Assembly (NCBI GenBank): GCA_026914095.1
Contig: JAPPIY010000113.1
Location: 1 to 17,151 of the forward strand
Direction of reading: 5' to 3'
Length of the DNA: 17,151 nt
DNA from: Oligoflexia bacterium
GTDB taxonomy: Bacteria > Bdellovibrionota > Bdellovibrionia > Bdellovibrionales > UBA1609
Shown here: piece by piece, positions 1 through 7,077 of the stretch
Numbering within the stretch: the first letter of the stretch is position 1
Layout of the letters: each line of letters begins with the position of its first letter
Program-made: the position numbers and the translations under genes
Notes under the pieces: generated by a model
Seen by the model: the letters and a program-made list of their open reading frames with translations, nothing else
Told to the model about the DNA's origin: nothing
Databases searched by the model: none

Positions 1-11
1 GTAAAAAAGTT

Positions 12-131
12 ATGACAAACCTGCATATTATTCTTGAAAGTTTTTTACATGCCTTCACTGAATATATAGCAAATTTATTTCCAAGCCTTATAAAGGCAAT
101 CAGAAAATATCTAAAAAATCAAAAAGCTTAA
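12..131 (+). CDS. Possible 39-aa amphipathic peptide or 3' end of a gene entering from the left
   Basis: An open frame starts at ATG 12 and encodes 39 residues. Its middle alternates hydrophobic and polar residues (SFLHAFTEYIANLFPSLIKA) and its tail is basic (IRKYLKNQKA). No Shine-Dalgarno sequence precedes the ATG. The frame stays open to the left edge, so this may be the C-terminus of a longer protein cut by the window. The amphipathic helix with a lysine-rich tail resembles small membrane-active peptides in general shape only. I do not recognise a family. Confidence 0.25.
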   Translation: MTNLHIILESFLHAFTEYIANLFPSLIKAIRKYLKNQKA

Positions 132-376
132 ATCAACAGATAAAAGAGTAGTTTATACTGATCTAGTTTAAAAATTTCTGTTTCAATGATCAAAACTTCA
201 CAAAAAGAGCAGGGGGTTATGACGCTTCTAGTCATAGTCCATTCAATTGCATTTATCTATGTGAAGGCCTCAGTCATTTAATTGAAAAGTTTAAACAAAA
301 AAAGCCTCCTATTAAGAAACTGCCATCTCTCCAAGATTCTCCCCAAATTTTAACAAAAAGAGTCTGGAATAATTTG
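132..376. other. Intergenic region with a repeat-element fragment and a 20-codon ORF
   Basis: No gene of normal size is visible. At 154-180 the sequence TATACTGATCTAGTTTAAAA matches one end of the family 1 repeat described below, but no partner end follows. At 219-281 a 20-residue hydrophobic ORF (MTLLVIVHSIAFIYVKASVI) follows an AGGGGG run two bases before its ATG. It is too short to call a gene from sequence alone. The first part of that ORF also forms a small hairpin (TATGAC 218-223 / GTCATA 231-236). No clear terminator for the helicase gene is seen. Confidence 0.4.
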
Positions 377-2386
377 TTAGTAATCCGATTCAAATTCTGG
401 ATTTTTATAGAGAGAGACACTTTCTTGAAAGATTAGCTCTTGCGAAATTTCAGATAAAAAAGAGCTAAGGGGGTTGTATTGCTCTCTTCCCCAAAATTTT
501 CGTTTTTTAGCAAAAGACAGCGTCAGTCTTTCTTTAGCTCTTGTCATGCCTACATAAGCCAGCCTTCTTTCCTCTTCTAAATTGTTGTCTTCTATACTTT
601 GAAAAGAGGGAAATAGGCCTTCTTCCAAACCTGTTATAAACACAGAGTGAAACTCCAAGCCTTTTGAGTTATGAAGCGTCATAAGGGTTACAAAATCTTT
701 TCCGTCTTTTGTTTTGTCTTCTTGAGAGAGCAGGCTCATTTCTTCTAAAAAACTCTCTAAATTTAAAAAGCCTCCGTTTAATTGTTTTTCTTTTTGTTCA
801 ATTACATTTCCCAGCTCTTGCAGGTTTTCAATACGGCTTTGAGCTTCTATTGAATTTTGCAATTCTAAACTTTCCAAATAACCGCTTTTATTTAAGAGCA
901 AGCTGTAGAGTTCGCACAGTGAAATTTTATCTTTTTGATTTTTCAATTCTTCAATTCCTTGAATAAACTTTATGACTTCTCTAAGGGCTTTGCCTTTAAT
1001 GGTTTTTTGATTCACTGACTCTTTCAAACATTCATAGAGGCTTTTTTTTGTTTTTAAAGCTTGTTGTTGTAATTTATCAATCGCTATTTTGCCAATGCCT
1101 CTTCGCGGCTCGTTGATCGCATTTAAAAAAGAGACATCATCTTCACTGTTTAGAATCAACTTTAGATAAGACAAGGCTATTTTGATCTCTTTTCTTTCAT
1201 AAAACCGGACGCCTCCGACAATTTTATAAGGCACTCTTAAAACTCTTAAGTGATCTTCCAGAATGCGGGATTGGGCATTGGTTCTGTAAAGAACAGCAAA
1301 ATCCCCCCAATTTCCGCCTTCATTGGCGCAAAAAGAGCGGATGCTTTGCGCAACAAACTGTCCTTCTTCATAGTCATTATGGGTTTCACGAATATGAATT
1401 TTATGCCCGGCTGATTTTTGAGCAATCAAGCTCTTTCCTTTTCTTATTTTATTGTGAGCAATTAAGCCGTTAGCGCCTAACACAATGTTTTTACTGGAGC
1501 GATAGTTTTCTTCCAGAAAAAAAGTTTTACATTGTTTAAAATCTTTTTCAAAGTCCATAATATTTTTCATGTCGGCTCCCCTCCAGCTGTAAATGGATTG
1601 ATCTTCATCTCCCACAACGGTTATGTTTTGATGTTTTTCAGCCAGCTTTTTTATTAACAGATATTGGATGTGATTGGTGTCTTGGTATTCATCTACGCAA
1701 ATATAACGAAATTGATTTTGTAAAGAGTTTAAAAACTCAGGATGTTTTAACATGAGTTTGTAGGTTTCTAAAAGCAGGCTTTCAAAATCAAAGGCCCCTG
1801 CTTTTTTTAAGGCTTTTTCATAAGTGAGATAAATGAGTTCAAACTGTTTGTCATAGGATAGATAGGAGATTCGATGCAACTCTTCTGGCCCTAAAGCCAT
1901 TCTTTTACATAAGTTGATTTGAGAGCGAATGCTTTTTGGCTCTTTCATTTTAGGATCTATATTCAGATCTTTTAAAACTTTTTTAATCAAACTCAATTGA
2001 TCGCCTTGATCATAAATTGTAACCGTTGTTCTGTTTTTTAAAAGAGGAATATTTTGTCTTAAAATCCCCGCGCACACTGAGTGAAAAGTTCCTATCCAGG
2101 GTGTCCAAGTGTAAGGGTGGGAATAGAGAGATAACAGCTCTGCCACTCTCTCTTTCATCTCTTTAGCGGCTTTATTGGTGAAAGTGACTGCCAAAATGTT
2201 TTCCAAGCGGGCATGGCCTTGCAAAATGAGAGCTGTAATGCGATACACTAACACCCGAGTTTTGCCTGAGCCGGCTCCTGCTAAAACTAACACAGGGCCA
2301 TTAAAATTTTGGACAGCTTGTCTTTGGTTCTCATTAAGCTGTTTATAGAATTGCTCTAATGTTTGAGATTTTGTTGGAAAAGACAT
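377..2386 (-). CDS. uvrD: ATP-dependent DNA helicase of the UvrD/PcrA type (superfamily 1)
   Basis: This is a 3'-5' DNA helicase for nucleotide excision and mismatch repair and for clearing proteins from DNA, acting in the cytoplasm. All superfamily 1A motifs are present in order: Q motif around Q21, Walker A GAGSGKT (37-43), Ia VTFTNKAAKEM (67-77), GTFHS (99-103), Walker B DEYQDT (232-237), III VVGDEDQSIYSWRGAD (257-272), IV EENYRSS (292-298), V TLMTLHNSKGLEF (567-579) and VI EEERRLAYVGMTRAKERL (604-621). The C-terminal FWGREQYNPLSSFL is typical of UvrD/PcrA rather than Rep or RecB. At 669 residues it is slightly short for the family (about 720), because the C-terminal tail is reduced. The ATG lies only two bases from the end of a repeat element, so upstream expression signals must lie in or beyond that element. 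UvrD and PcrA cannot be separated by sequence reading. Confidence 0.96.
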   Translation of the reverse strand: MSFPTKSQTLEQFYKQLNENQRQAVQNFNGPVLVLAGAGSGKTRVLVYRITALILQGHARLENILAVTFTNKAAKEMKERVAELLSLYSHPYTWTPWIGTFHSVCAGILRQNIPLLKNRTTVTIYDQGDQLSLIKKVLKDLNIDPKMKEPKSIRSQINLCKRMALGPEELHRISYLSYDKQFELIYLTYEKALKKAGAFDFESLLLETYKLMLKHPEFLNSLQNQFRYICVDEYQDTNHIQYLLIKKLAEKHQNITVVGDEDQSIYSWRGADMKNIMDFEKDFKQCKTFFLEENYRSSKNIVLGANGLIAHNKIRKGKSLIAQKSAGHKIHIRETHNDYEEGQFVAQSIRSFCANEGGNWGDFAVLYRTNAQSRILEDHLRVLRVPYKIVGGVRFYERKEIKIALSYLKLILNSEDDVSFLNAINEPRRGIGKIAIDKLQQQALKTKKSLYECLKESVNQKTIKGKALREVIKFIQGIEELKNQKDKISLCELYSLLLNKSGYLESLELQNSIEAQSRIENLQELGNVIEQKEKQLNGGFLNLESFLEEMSLLSQEDKTKDGKDFVTLMTLHNSKGLEFHSVFITGLEEGLFPSFQSIEDNNLEEERRLAYVGMTRAKERLTLSFAKKRKFWGREQYNPLSSFLSEISQELIFQESVSLYKNPEFESDY

Positions 2387-2388
2387 AA

Positions 2389-2568
2389 TATACCGATCCT
2401 GTTTTTTGAATTTTTATCCTAACTGTCATTCCCGCGCAAGCGGGAATCTCTTCAAAATAAACAGACTTCGGGGCTAGATGAGCTGCCATTCCCGCGCAAG
2501 CATGCTCTCGCGAAAGCGGAGGCGGGAATTTCCAGACAAAACTTCAAAAATCAAACAGGATCAGTATA
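2389..2568. mobile_element. Family 1 repeat element, copy A (180 bp, non-coding)
   Basis: The left end reads TATACCGATCCTG. The right end, read inward on the other strand, is TATACTGATCCTGTTTGA, so the termini form an imperfect inverted repeat. Inside are a near-perfect palindrome at 2428-2447 (ATTCCCGCGCAAGCGGGAAT) and a second, interrupted one over about 2488-2530. There is no ORF. The element fills the gap between the SPOR gene and uvrD, both on the minus strand. It ends two bases from the uvrD start codon. Confidence 0.7.
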
Positions 2569-2592
2569 AAACAAACTTTTTCAGCGCCGGCT
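2568..2592. repeat. Partial family 2 element (right end only)
   Basis: AAACAAACTTTTTCAGCGCC followed by GGCT matches the right end of the complete 80-bp family 2 element at 6992-7071. It abuts the right end of copy A and lies three bases beyond the stop codon of the SPOR gene. Copy A has probably inserted into, or next to, an older family 2 element. Confidence 0.6.
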
Positions 2593-2595
2593 CAA

Positions 2596-3351
2596 TTATA
2601 AAGAAACCTCTTCTAAAAATTCTAAAGAAGAAAAAGGAGGGGGATTAGGGAGAGTTTTTTTGAACTCGGCAGCCAGCTGTTTGGATGGAAAAGGGCCAAG
2701 ATAAACCCTAATATGGTCTTTATGGGCTTTTATTAAAAAACTCCACTTAGGATATTGTTTTTTCATTTGATTGATATATTTAAAAGTTTTCTCTTGATCT
2801 GAAAAAACATTCACCATAAAACTGAATTTTCCATTGGGTTTGAAAAATTTTTGTTCTTCTTTAATCAGCAAGAGCTGTTCTCTATTTTTTTTATCATAGC
2901 CATCTTGTATTTCTTGAAGTTCTGGACTGAGGGTTGGCAAAGCAGGGCTTGGTTCTTCTAAAAACTCTGACTCTTCTGTTATTTTTAAAGCTTTTTTTTG
3001 GAGGTTATAGAGATGAGGCTTTGAATCTTTTTTTATAGCAATGGAACCAGCTGATTTTTTAAAAAAGCTGGATTCTTTTCCTAATTTGGTGTCTTTTTTG
3101 ACCAGACTGTCCAGCTTATAAGGGTCAAATAAAATAAGGACATTATTTGTCATTTCTTTTAAAAAAGGCTGGTCTTGAGTTTGAGTTTCAAGAGGGATAG
3201 CTGATAAAGTTTGCTCTTTTTGTTTTGTTTCAGCCAAATGCTGTAATTTTTGGCCTGGCAAAACAAAAACGGCAAATAGCCAGCCTAATAAAAAGCAGAC
3301 AAACGAAATAGCAAAAACAGAAATAAAGGCAAAAGGGCTCAACTTCATCAT
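2596..3351 (-). CDS. Membrane-anchored SPOR-domain protein
   Basis: The N-terminus has a single membrane segment (about residues 8-32, FAFISVFAISFVCFLLGWLF) after a short cytoplasmic end, as in FtsN-like and DedD-like proteins. A polar, low-complexity linker follows, with probable periplasmic location. The last ~75 residues resemble a SPOR domain: FSFMVNVFSDQEKTFKYINQ, then HIRVYLGPFPSKQLAAEF, the usual RVxxGPF-S--A-A pattern. SPOR domains bind peptidoglycan strands lacking stem peptides at the division septum, so a cell-division or envelope role is likely. The 251 residues fit this architecture. It is divergently transcribed from thiB across a 109-bp gap and lies upstream of uvrD on the same strand. 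The specific orthologue is not identifiable. Confidence 0.75.
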   Translation of the reverse strand: MMKLSPFAFISVFAISFVCFLLGWLFAVFVLPGQKLQHLAETKQKEQTLSAIPLETQTQDQPFLKEMTNNVLILFDPYKLDSLVKKDTKLGKESSFFKKSAGSIAIKKDSKPHLYNLQKKALKITEESEFLEEPSPALPTLSPELQEIQDGYDKKNREQLLLIKEEQKFFKPNGKFSFMVNVFSDQEKTFKYINQMKKQYPKWSFLIKAHKDHIRVYLGPFPSKQLAAEFKKTLPNPPPFSSLEFLEEVSL

Positions 3352-3460
3352 TTTTGGTATTATACAAATTAGGAATTATAACACAAAGTTTTTTTGAATT
3401 ATAACACAAAGCTTTTAAATTTTTCTTTTCAATAGGGACAGTTTTGTTTAAAACAAATTT
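3352..3460. promoter_or_regulatory. Divergent promoter region between the SPOR gene and thiB, with a 23-bp tandem repeat
   Basis: The sequence GAATTATAACACAAAG occurs twice, at 3373-3388 and 3396-3411, a 23-bp period of about two helical turns. Each copy contains a TATAAC that could serve as a -10 box. Just before the thiB ATG, TTTGTTT-A-AAACAAA forms a short inverted repeat where a ribosome-binding site would be expected; no good Shine-Dalgarno sequence is present. I see no TPP riboswitch here. Whether the repeats are promoters or operators is inference. Confidence 0.4.
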
Positions 3461-4459
3461 ATGAAAAAGGGGTTATTTTATATTTTAGTTGTTTTCTTGG
3501 CAGGCTTTTTTATTCATTTTTTAATAAATTTTCAATCTCATCAAAGGGCCAGCTTAAAAATATTAACCTACAGCTCTTTTGCCGGTGTGTATGGTCCAGG
3601 CCCAGCGATCCAGAGCGAATTTGAAAGAATTTGCAACTGCCAGTTACAATGGTTTTTAGTGGAAGATTCAACAGCTTTATTGCAAAGATTTGTGTTTTTG
3701 CCTGAAATAGATATGGTGATAGGCTGGGATCAAATCACTTGGCCTTTGGATCCTAAAGGGCTGTGGGAAGACCTTTCGTTTTTAAAGAGTTTTCTATCTA
3801 TAGAAAGCCCTTTTTTAAAGAATTCTTTTTTTATTCCATTGGATTGGTCTCCTATAGGTTTTATCTATAAAAAATCAGAATATAAAAGGTCTAGTTTAAA
3901 ATCTTTAAAAAATTTTAAGGCTAGAATCTCTTTTCCTGAACCCAGAGCCAGCACTTTGGGTTTACAGTTTTATTATTGGATTTATGAGGCTTTTAATGGA
4001 GACAAAGATTCCATCTCCCAATTCTTAAAGGAGCTTAAAACTCAGGTTTATGGGCCTGTGTTTTCTTGGTCTTTGGCTTATGGTTTTTTTAAACGGGGAC
4101 AAACTCAGATGGCTTTGTCTTATTTAAGCTCTTTGTTGTATCATCAGAAAGAAGAGCCAGATCAAAGTTACTTTTTTGCTGAGTTTAAAGAGGGCCACCC
4201 CTATCAGTTAGAGTTCTTCTCTGTTTCTCAAAACTCAAAAAATAAAAATTTAGCTTTAAAATTTGCTGAATTTTTGCTTTCTAAAAGAGCGCAAGAGATT
4301 CTTTTAAAGAAACATTACATGTTTCCTGTTTCAAACCAGCTTTCTTTGGATTTTCCTGCGCATTTAAAGAAACCAAAGCTTTTGTCTTACAAAAAACTGG
4401 AAGAGTTTATAAAAAACAAAGAAAATTTATTAGAGCTATGGGAAGAGAATCTGCATTAA
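3461..4459 (+). CDS. thiB: Thiamine-binding periplasmic protein ThiB (TbpA)
   Basis: This is the substrate-binding subunit of the thiamine/TPP ABC importer. It starts with a hydrophobic N-terminal segment (about residues 4-23) that acts as a signal or anchor; no clear AxA cleavage site is visible, so it may stay membrane-tethered. Segments characteristic of ThiB are present in order: TYSSFAGVYGPGPA (36-49) and CNCQL (58-62); DMVIGWDQ (84-91); FIPLDWSPIGFIY (124-136); PRASTLGLQF (161-170); SWSLAYGFFKRG (202-213); and YLSSLLYH (221-228). They match the E. coli protein as I recall it, including the Ser, Trp and Tyr motifs around the ligand pocket. At 332 residues it has the usual length. Its end overlaps thiP by 22 bp, so the two are one transcription unit. 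Confidence 0.9.
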   Translation: MKKGLFYILVVFLAGFFIHFLINFQSHQRASLKILTYSSFAGVYGPGPAIQSEFERICNCQLQWFLVEDSTALLQRFVFLPEIDMVIGWDQITWPLDPKGLWEDLSFLKSFLSIESPFLKNSFFIPLDWSPIGFIYKKSEYKRSSLKSLKNFKARISFPEPRASTLGLQFYYWIYEAFNGDKDSISQFLKELKTQVYGPVFSWSLAYGFFKRGQTQMALSYLSSLLYHQKEEPDQSYFFAEFKEGHPYQLEFFSVSQNSKNKNLALKFAEFLLSKRAQEILLKKHYMFPVSNQLSLDFPAHLKKPKLLSYKKLEEFIKNKENLLELWEENLH

Positions 4460-5934
4460 AAAAACTCCTCTTTTCTCTCCCCGCTTATTTGCTTTGCTTC
4501 AGCTTAGTGTCTCCCTTTTTGTTTTTTCTTGTGAAGTTAAAATCAGCGCCATGGCTGGAGGATTTTAAATTCTTTTTTATTTTTTTGATGACTGTTTTTC
4601 AAGCCGGCGCTGGGGCTTTTTTAAGCTTATTATTAGCGCTTTTAGCCAGTCGGGGCTTATTGTCTTTAGCAAACAAGAAATATTATTTTTTTGTGGAAGC
4701 TGTTGTTTTGCTCCCCTGTCTTGTCCCTCCTTTAATTTTAGCCTTGTCTTTAGTTCATTGGGTGGAGTTAATGTCTGCTTTTCCTTTTGGCTTGACCGCT
4801 CTCATTATTTCCCAAACATTAACCTATACAGGGCTTTGCTCTATAGCTATTACCCGTGTTCTTTTAAAACACAGCAGTTTCTTAAGTGAATGGGCTTATG
4901 TTCATAAAATTTCCCCATTTCATTTTTTTAGAGTTTTGATTAAAACTGTCTTGTTAAAAGATATAAAAATACTTTTTATTTTGGTTTTTACAAGCGCTTT
5001 TACCAGCCTCAGTTTGCCCTTATTGGTGGGAGGCTCTTCTTTTTTCAGTTTAGAATTTTTTATTTATGAGAACTTGAAGAATCCCAGTCTATGGCCGCAG
5101 GCTTTAGCTTTAATTTTGTTCCAAAGTTTTTTCATCTTCTTTATCTGTTGGAGGGCTTTTTCTCAAGAGTCCTCCTATGATAAAAGCTTATCTTATAAAA
5201 AAATTTATTTGATACCTAGGAGAGTTTTTTTGATAATACCTTTTTGCGCTGTTGTTTTGTCTGTGGGAGGTTTGTTTTTTATTTCTGATAAAATGGCTTT
5301 TAAAAAGCTTTTGTCTCTTTCTTCTTTGATTTTATCGGCAGGGTTGAACTCTGTGATCTTAAGTTTAGGGGTAGGTGGTCTAACCTTGTTTCTTTTAACA
5401 GCTCTTTGCTTTTCTTATCAAAATGTTAAGGCTAGAAAATGGATTGCCTCTTTTACGCCTCCAGGAGTGAGTTTTATGGGCTTGGCTTTTTTAATTCTGC
5501 CTTTTTACAGCCAAGCTTTTGTTTTGATCAAATGGGCCCTGGGTTTGACTTTACTGCTGTTTCCATGGCTGTATCGTTTTCGTGGAGAAAGAGCTATGGA
5601 AAAAATGAGCTTTCAGGTGGAGACAGCTCGGATTTTGGGAGCTGGCTGGGGTCTCATTTTCAAAGAGATCTTATGGCCTAACAACCGCTCTCTCTTTTTT
5701 TTATGCGCAGGTCTCGCCAGTTTTTGGGCTTGTGGCGACTTTGCTTACAGCTTGATTGTCTCTAGCGGTCATTGGAATTTATCTTTAGTTGTGTATGATC
5801 TTTTTTCTTCTTACCGGCTGGGAGAGGCGGTTTTATTAAGCTGGCTTTTATTAGGTGTTAGTTTTTTTGTGTTTTTGTTTTGGATGAGTTTTGTTTTTGT
5901 TTTTGATAAAGCGCGGGAGTTTGAATTATGGTAA
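4438..5934 (+). CDS. thiP: Thiamine ABC transporter permease ThiP
   Basis: This inner-membrane permease consists of two fused permease halves, with about twelve hydrophobic segments over 498 residues (E. coli ThiP is about 536). Both halves carry the cytoplasmic coupling (EAA) loop that contacts the ATPase. The first is degenerate, at about 151-168 (EWAYVHKISPFHFFRVLI); the second is canonical, at 395-414 (ETARILGAGWGLIFKEILWP). It follows thiB with a 22-bp overlap and precedes thiQ, so the order is the standard thiBPQ. The stop is embedded in ATGGTAA (5928-5934), a pattern typical of translational coupling to a following gene. That next frame is now disrupted by a repeat element. Confidence 0.9.
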   Translation: MGRESALKKLLFSLPAYLLCFSLVSPFLFFLVKLKSAPWLEDFKFFFIFLMTVFQAGAGAFLSLLLALLASRGLLSLANKKYYFFVEAVVLLPCLVPPLILALSLVHWVELMSAFPFGLTALIISQTLTYTGLCSIAITRVLLKHSSFLSEWAYVHKISPFHFFRVLIKTVLLKDIKILFILVFTSAFTSLSLPLLVGGSSFFSLEFFIYENLKNPSLWPQALALILFQSFFIFFICWRAFSQESSYDKSLSYKKIYLIPRRVFLIIPFCAVVLSVGGLFFISDKMAFKKLLSLSSLILSAGLNSVILSLGVGGLTLFLLTALCFSYQNVKARKWIASFTPPGVSFMGLAFLILPFYSQAFVLIKWALGLTLLLFPWLYRFRGERAMEKMSFQVETARILGAGWGLIFKEILWPNNRSLFFLCAGLASFWACGDFAYSLIVSSGHWNLSLVVYDLFSSYRLGEAVLLSWLLLGVSFFVFLFWMSFVFVFDKAREFELW

Positions 5935-5945
5935 AAGGAGTTTTT

Positions 5946-6123
5946 TATATAGGATCTGATTTGGATTTTAAAGCTTTTTGGAAGATTCCCGCTTTCGCGG
6001 GAATAACTGAAGTTGAAACGGTGAGAGGAAACCATGAGCAAGAGATTCCCGCTTTCGCGGGAGTTCTGTCTTCTAGAGGAAGACGGAACAAGTCATGTTG
6101 AAATTTCAAACTCGATCGGTATA
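5946..6123. mobile_element. Family 1 repeat element, copy B, inserted at the start of thiQ
   Basis: The left end is TATATAGGATCTGATTTGG. The right end, read inward, is TATACCGATCGAGTTTGAAA. Two copies of the palindrome ATTCCCGCTTTCGCGGGA lie at 5985-6002 and 6045-6062, and a smaller hairpin (GTCTTC-TAGAG-GAAGAC) lies near 6068-6084. The length (178 bp) is close to that of copy A. The stretch between the two palindromes contains GAGAGGA and an ATG (6034) in frame with the thiQ ATPase. Confidence 0.7.
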
Positions 6124-6777
6124 AATAGGAGAAAGAGACTTTTGTCTATAGTTAAAAATTTATTTTATAAACAAGGAGAATTGAGCCTAAATATTCCAAA
6201 ATGGAGTTTTTTAGACGAAGGAATTGTTGTTTTAACAGGAGAGTCAGGAGGCGGAAAAAGCACTTTGTTAAAAGTTCTATGCGGATTGCTCCCCTGCCCT
6301 TGTTTGAACTGGAATTTTAAAGGTAAAAATTTAGCTCAGTTTGAGCCTTCTTGCCGTGGAATTGGTTTTTGTTTTCAAGACTTGCGGTTATTCCCTTTGA
6401 TGACAGCTAGAGAGAATATTTTATTTGCTGTTAAGGCTAAAAAGCTTTCTGTCAGGGACAAGAAAAAAGATTTTGAAGAAGTTGTTGAAAGTTTGGGTTT
6501 AGCAAACTGTTTGGATCTTTCTATAGAAAAACTGTCAGGAGGGGAAAAACAAAGAACGGCTTTAGCCAGAACTTTAATTGTTTCTCACTCCATTCTCTTT
6601 TTAGATGAGCCTTTTTCTTATTTAGATTCTGACAACAAAAATAAGGCGAGGGAGTTAGTTAAAAAAGTGACGCAAAGGGATAAATCTCCTGTTCTTTTAG
6701 TCTCCCATGAAAAAGAAGAGCTATTGGCTCAGCAAAAGTTTTGCTTAAATCAAGGGCAGATTCATGAGATGAAATAG
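6034..6777 (+). CDS. thiQ: Thiamine ABC transporter ATP-binding subunit ThiQ, with a repeat-encoded N-terminus
   Basis: This ATPase drives thiamine import with ThiB and ThiP. Numbered from ATG 6034 it shows Walker A GESGGGKS (69-76), Q-loop FCFQD (Q115), signature LSGGEKQRTALART (167-180), Walker B ILFLDEP (187-193) and H-loop VSHE (H225). The start is uncertain. From ATG 6034, which has a good GAGAGGA site, the first 30 residues are translated repeat element (for example RFPLSRE). A TTG at 6142, preceded by AGGAG at 6127-6131, gives a 212-residue protein beginning (M)SIVKNLFYKQGELSLNIP, which looks like a normal ABC ATPase start. A third possibility is the ATG at 5928 that overlaps the thiP stop; it was probably the original start before copy B inserted. 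The ATPase body is intact, so the transporter is probably functional. Confidence 0.88.
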   Translation: MSKRFPLSREFCLLEEDGTSHVEISNSIGINRRKRLLSIVKNLFYKQGELSLNIPKWSFLDEGIVVLTGESGGGKSTLLKVLCGLLPCPCLNWNFKGKNLAQFEPSCRGIGFCFQDLRLFPLMTARENILFAVKAKKLSVRDKKKDFEEVVESLGLANCLDLSIEKLSGGEKQRTALARTLIVSHSILFLDEPFSYLDSDNKNKARELVKKVTQRDKSPVLLVSHEKEELLAQQKFCLNQGQIHEMK

Positions 6778-6779
6778 GT

Positions 6780-6993
6780 TATATAGTTATCCTGTTTGAA
6801 AATTCTGGTTTTAAATCTTTCAGGTTCTTTTTTCAAAAACTTATAAATGAAAGGCTTAAAATCTCAGCCCTGCGTTTTGCCACAAAGCGACTTTCAGTCG
6901 CCTAGTGGTCAAAGCTGAACTCATTTTAAGCCTTTCATTTATAAGTTTTTGAAGAATGTGCAACACTGAGATTTTAAACAGGATCACTATATA
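6780..6993. mobile_element. Family 1 repeat element, copy C, carrying a 31-bp-stem hairpin
   Basis: The ends are TATATAGTTATCCTGTTTGA and, read inward on the other strand, TATATAGTGATCCTGTTTAA, a nearly perfect terminal inverted repeat. This copy does not carry the CCCGC palindromes of other copies. Instead it holds a very long hairpin: 6832-6862 is perfectly complementary to 6923-6953 (31 bp). Inside is a smaller stem, CCAC-AAA-GCGACT / AGTCGC-CTA-GTGG, with a TTC loop (6880-6908). It starts three bases after the thiQ stop codon. The hairpin might stop transcription from either side, but no T-run follows it. Confidence 0.75.
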
Positions 6994-7071
6994 GCCGGTT
7001 CTGAAAAAGTTCTAAGCGTTTGATAAAAATCACAGTTTCAACAATAAAACAAACTTTTTCAGCACTGGCTA
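6992..7071. mobile_element. Family 2 repeat element, complete 80-bp copy (D)
   Basis: The left end is TAGCCGGTTCTGAAAAAGTT. The right end, read inward on the other strand, is TAGCCAGTGCTGAAAAAGTT, so 18 of 20 terminal bases match. It shares its first TA with the TATATA end of copy C, and a TA also closes its right end. This is consistent with insertion at TA dinucleotides. It is non-coding and lies six bases beyond the stop of the Cys-repeat gene. Fragments of the same family occur at 2568-2592, 8764-8802 and 16195-16244. Confidence 0.7.
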
Positions 7072-7077
7072 AGTATT

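Noticed and set aside
709..966. 85-codon ORF on the plus strand
   Set aside because: It lies wholly antisense within the helicase gene, whose motifs are intact.
5811..6041. 76-codon ORF on the minus strand
   Set aside because: It is antisense to the end of thiP and the element B palindrome; composition is low-complexity and there is no supporting context.
6832..6953. Rho-independent terminator for thiQ and the opposing gene
   Set aside because: The stem is far longer than a terminator, with ~60 bases between the arms, and no T-run follows on either strand; kept as a structured repeat instead.
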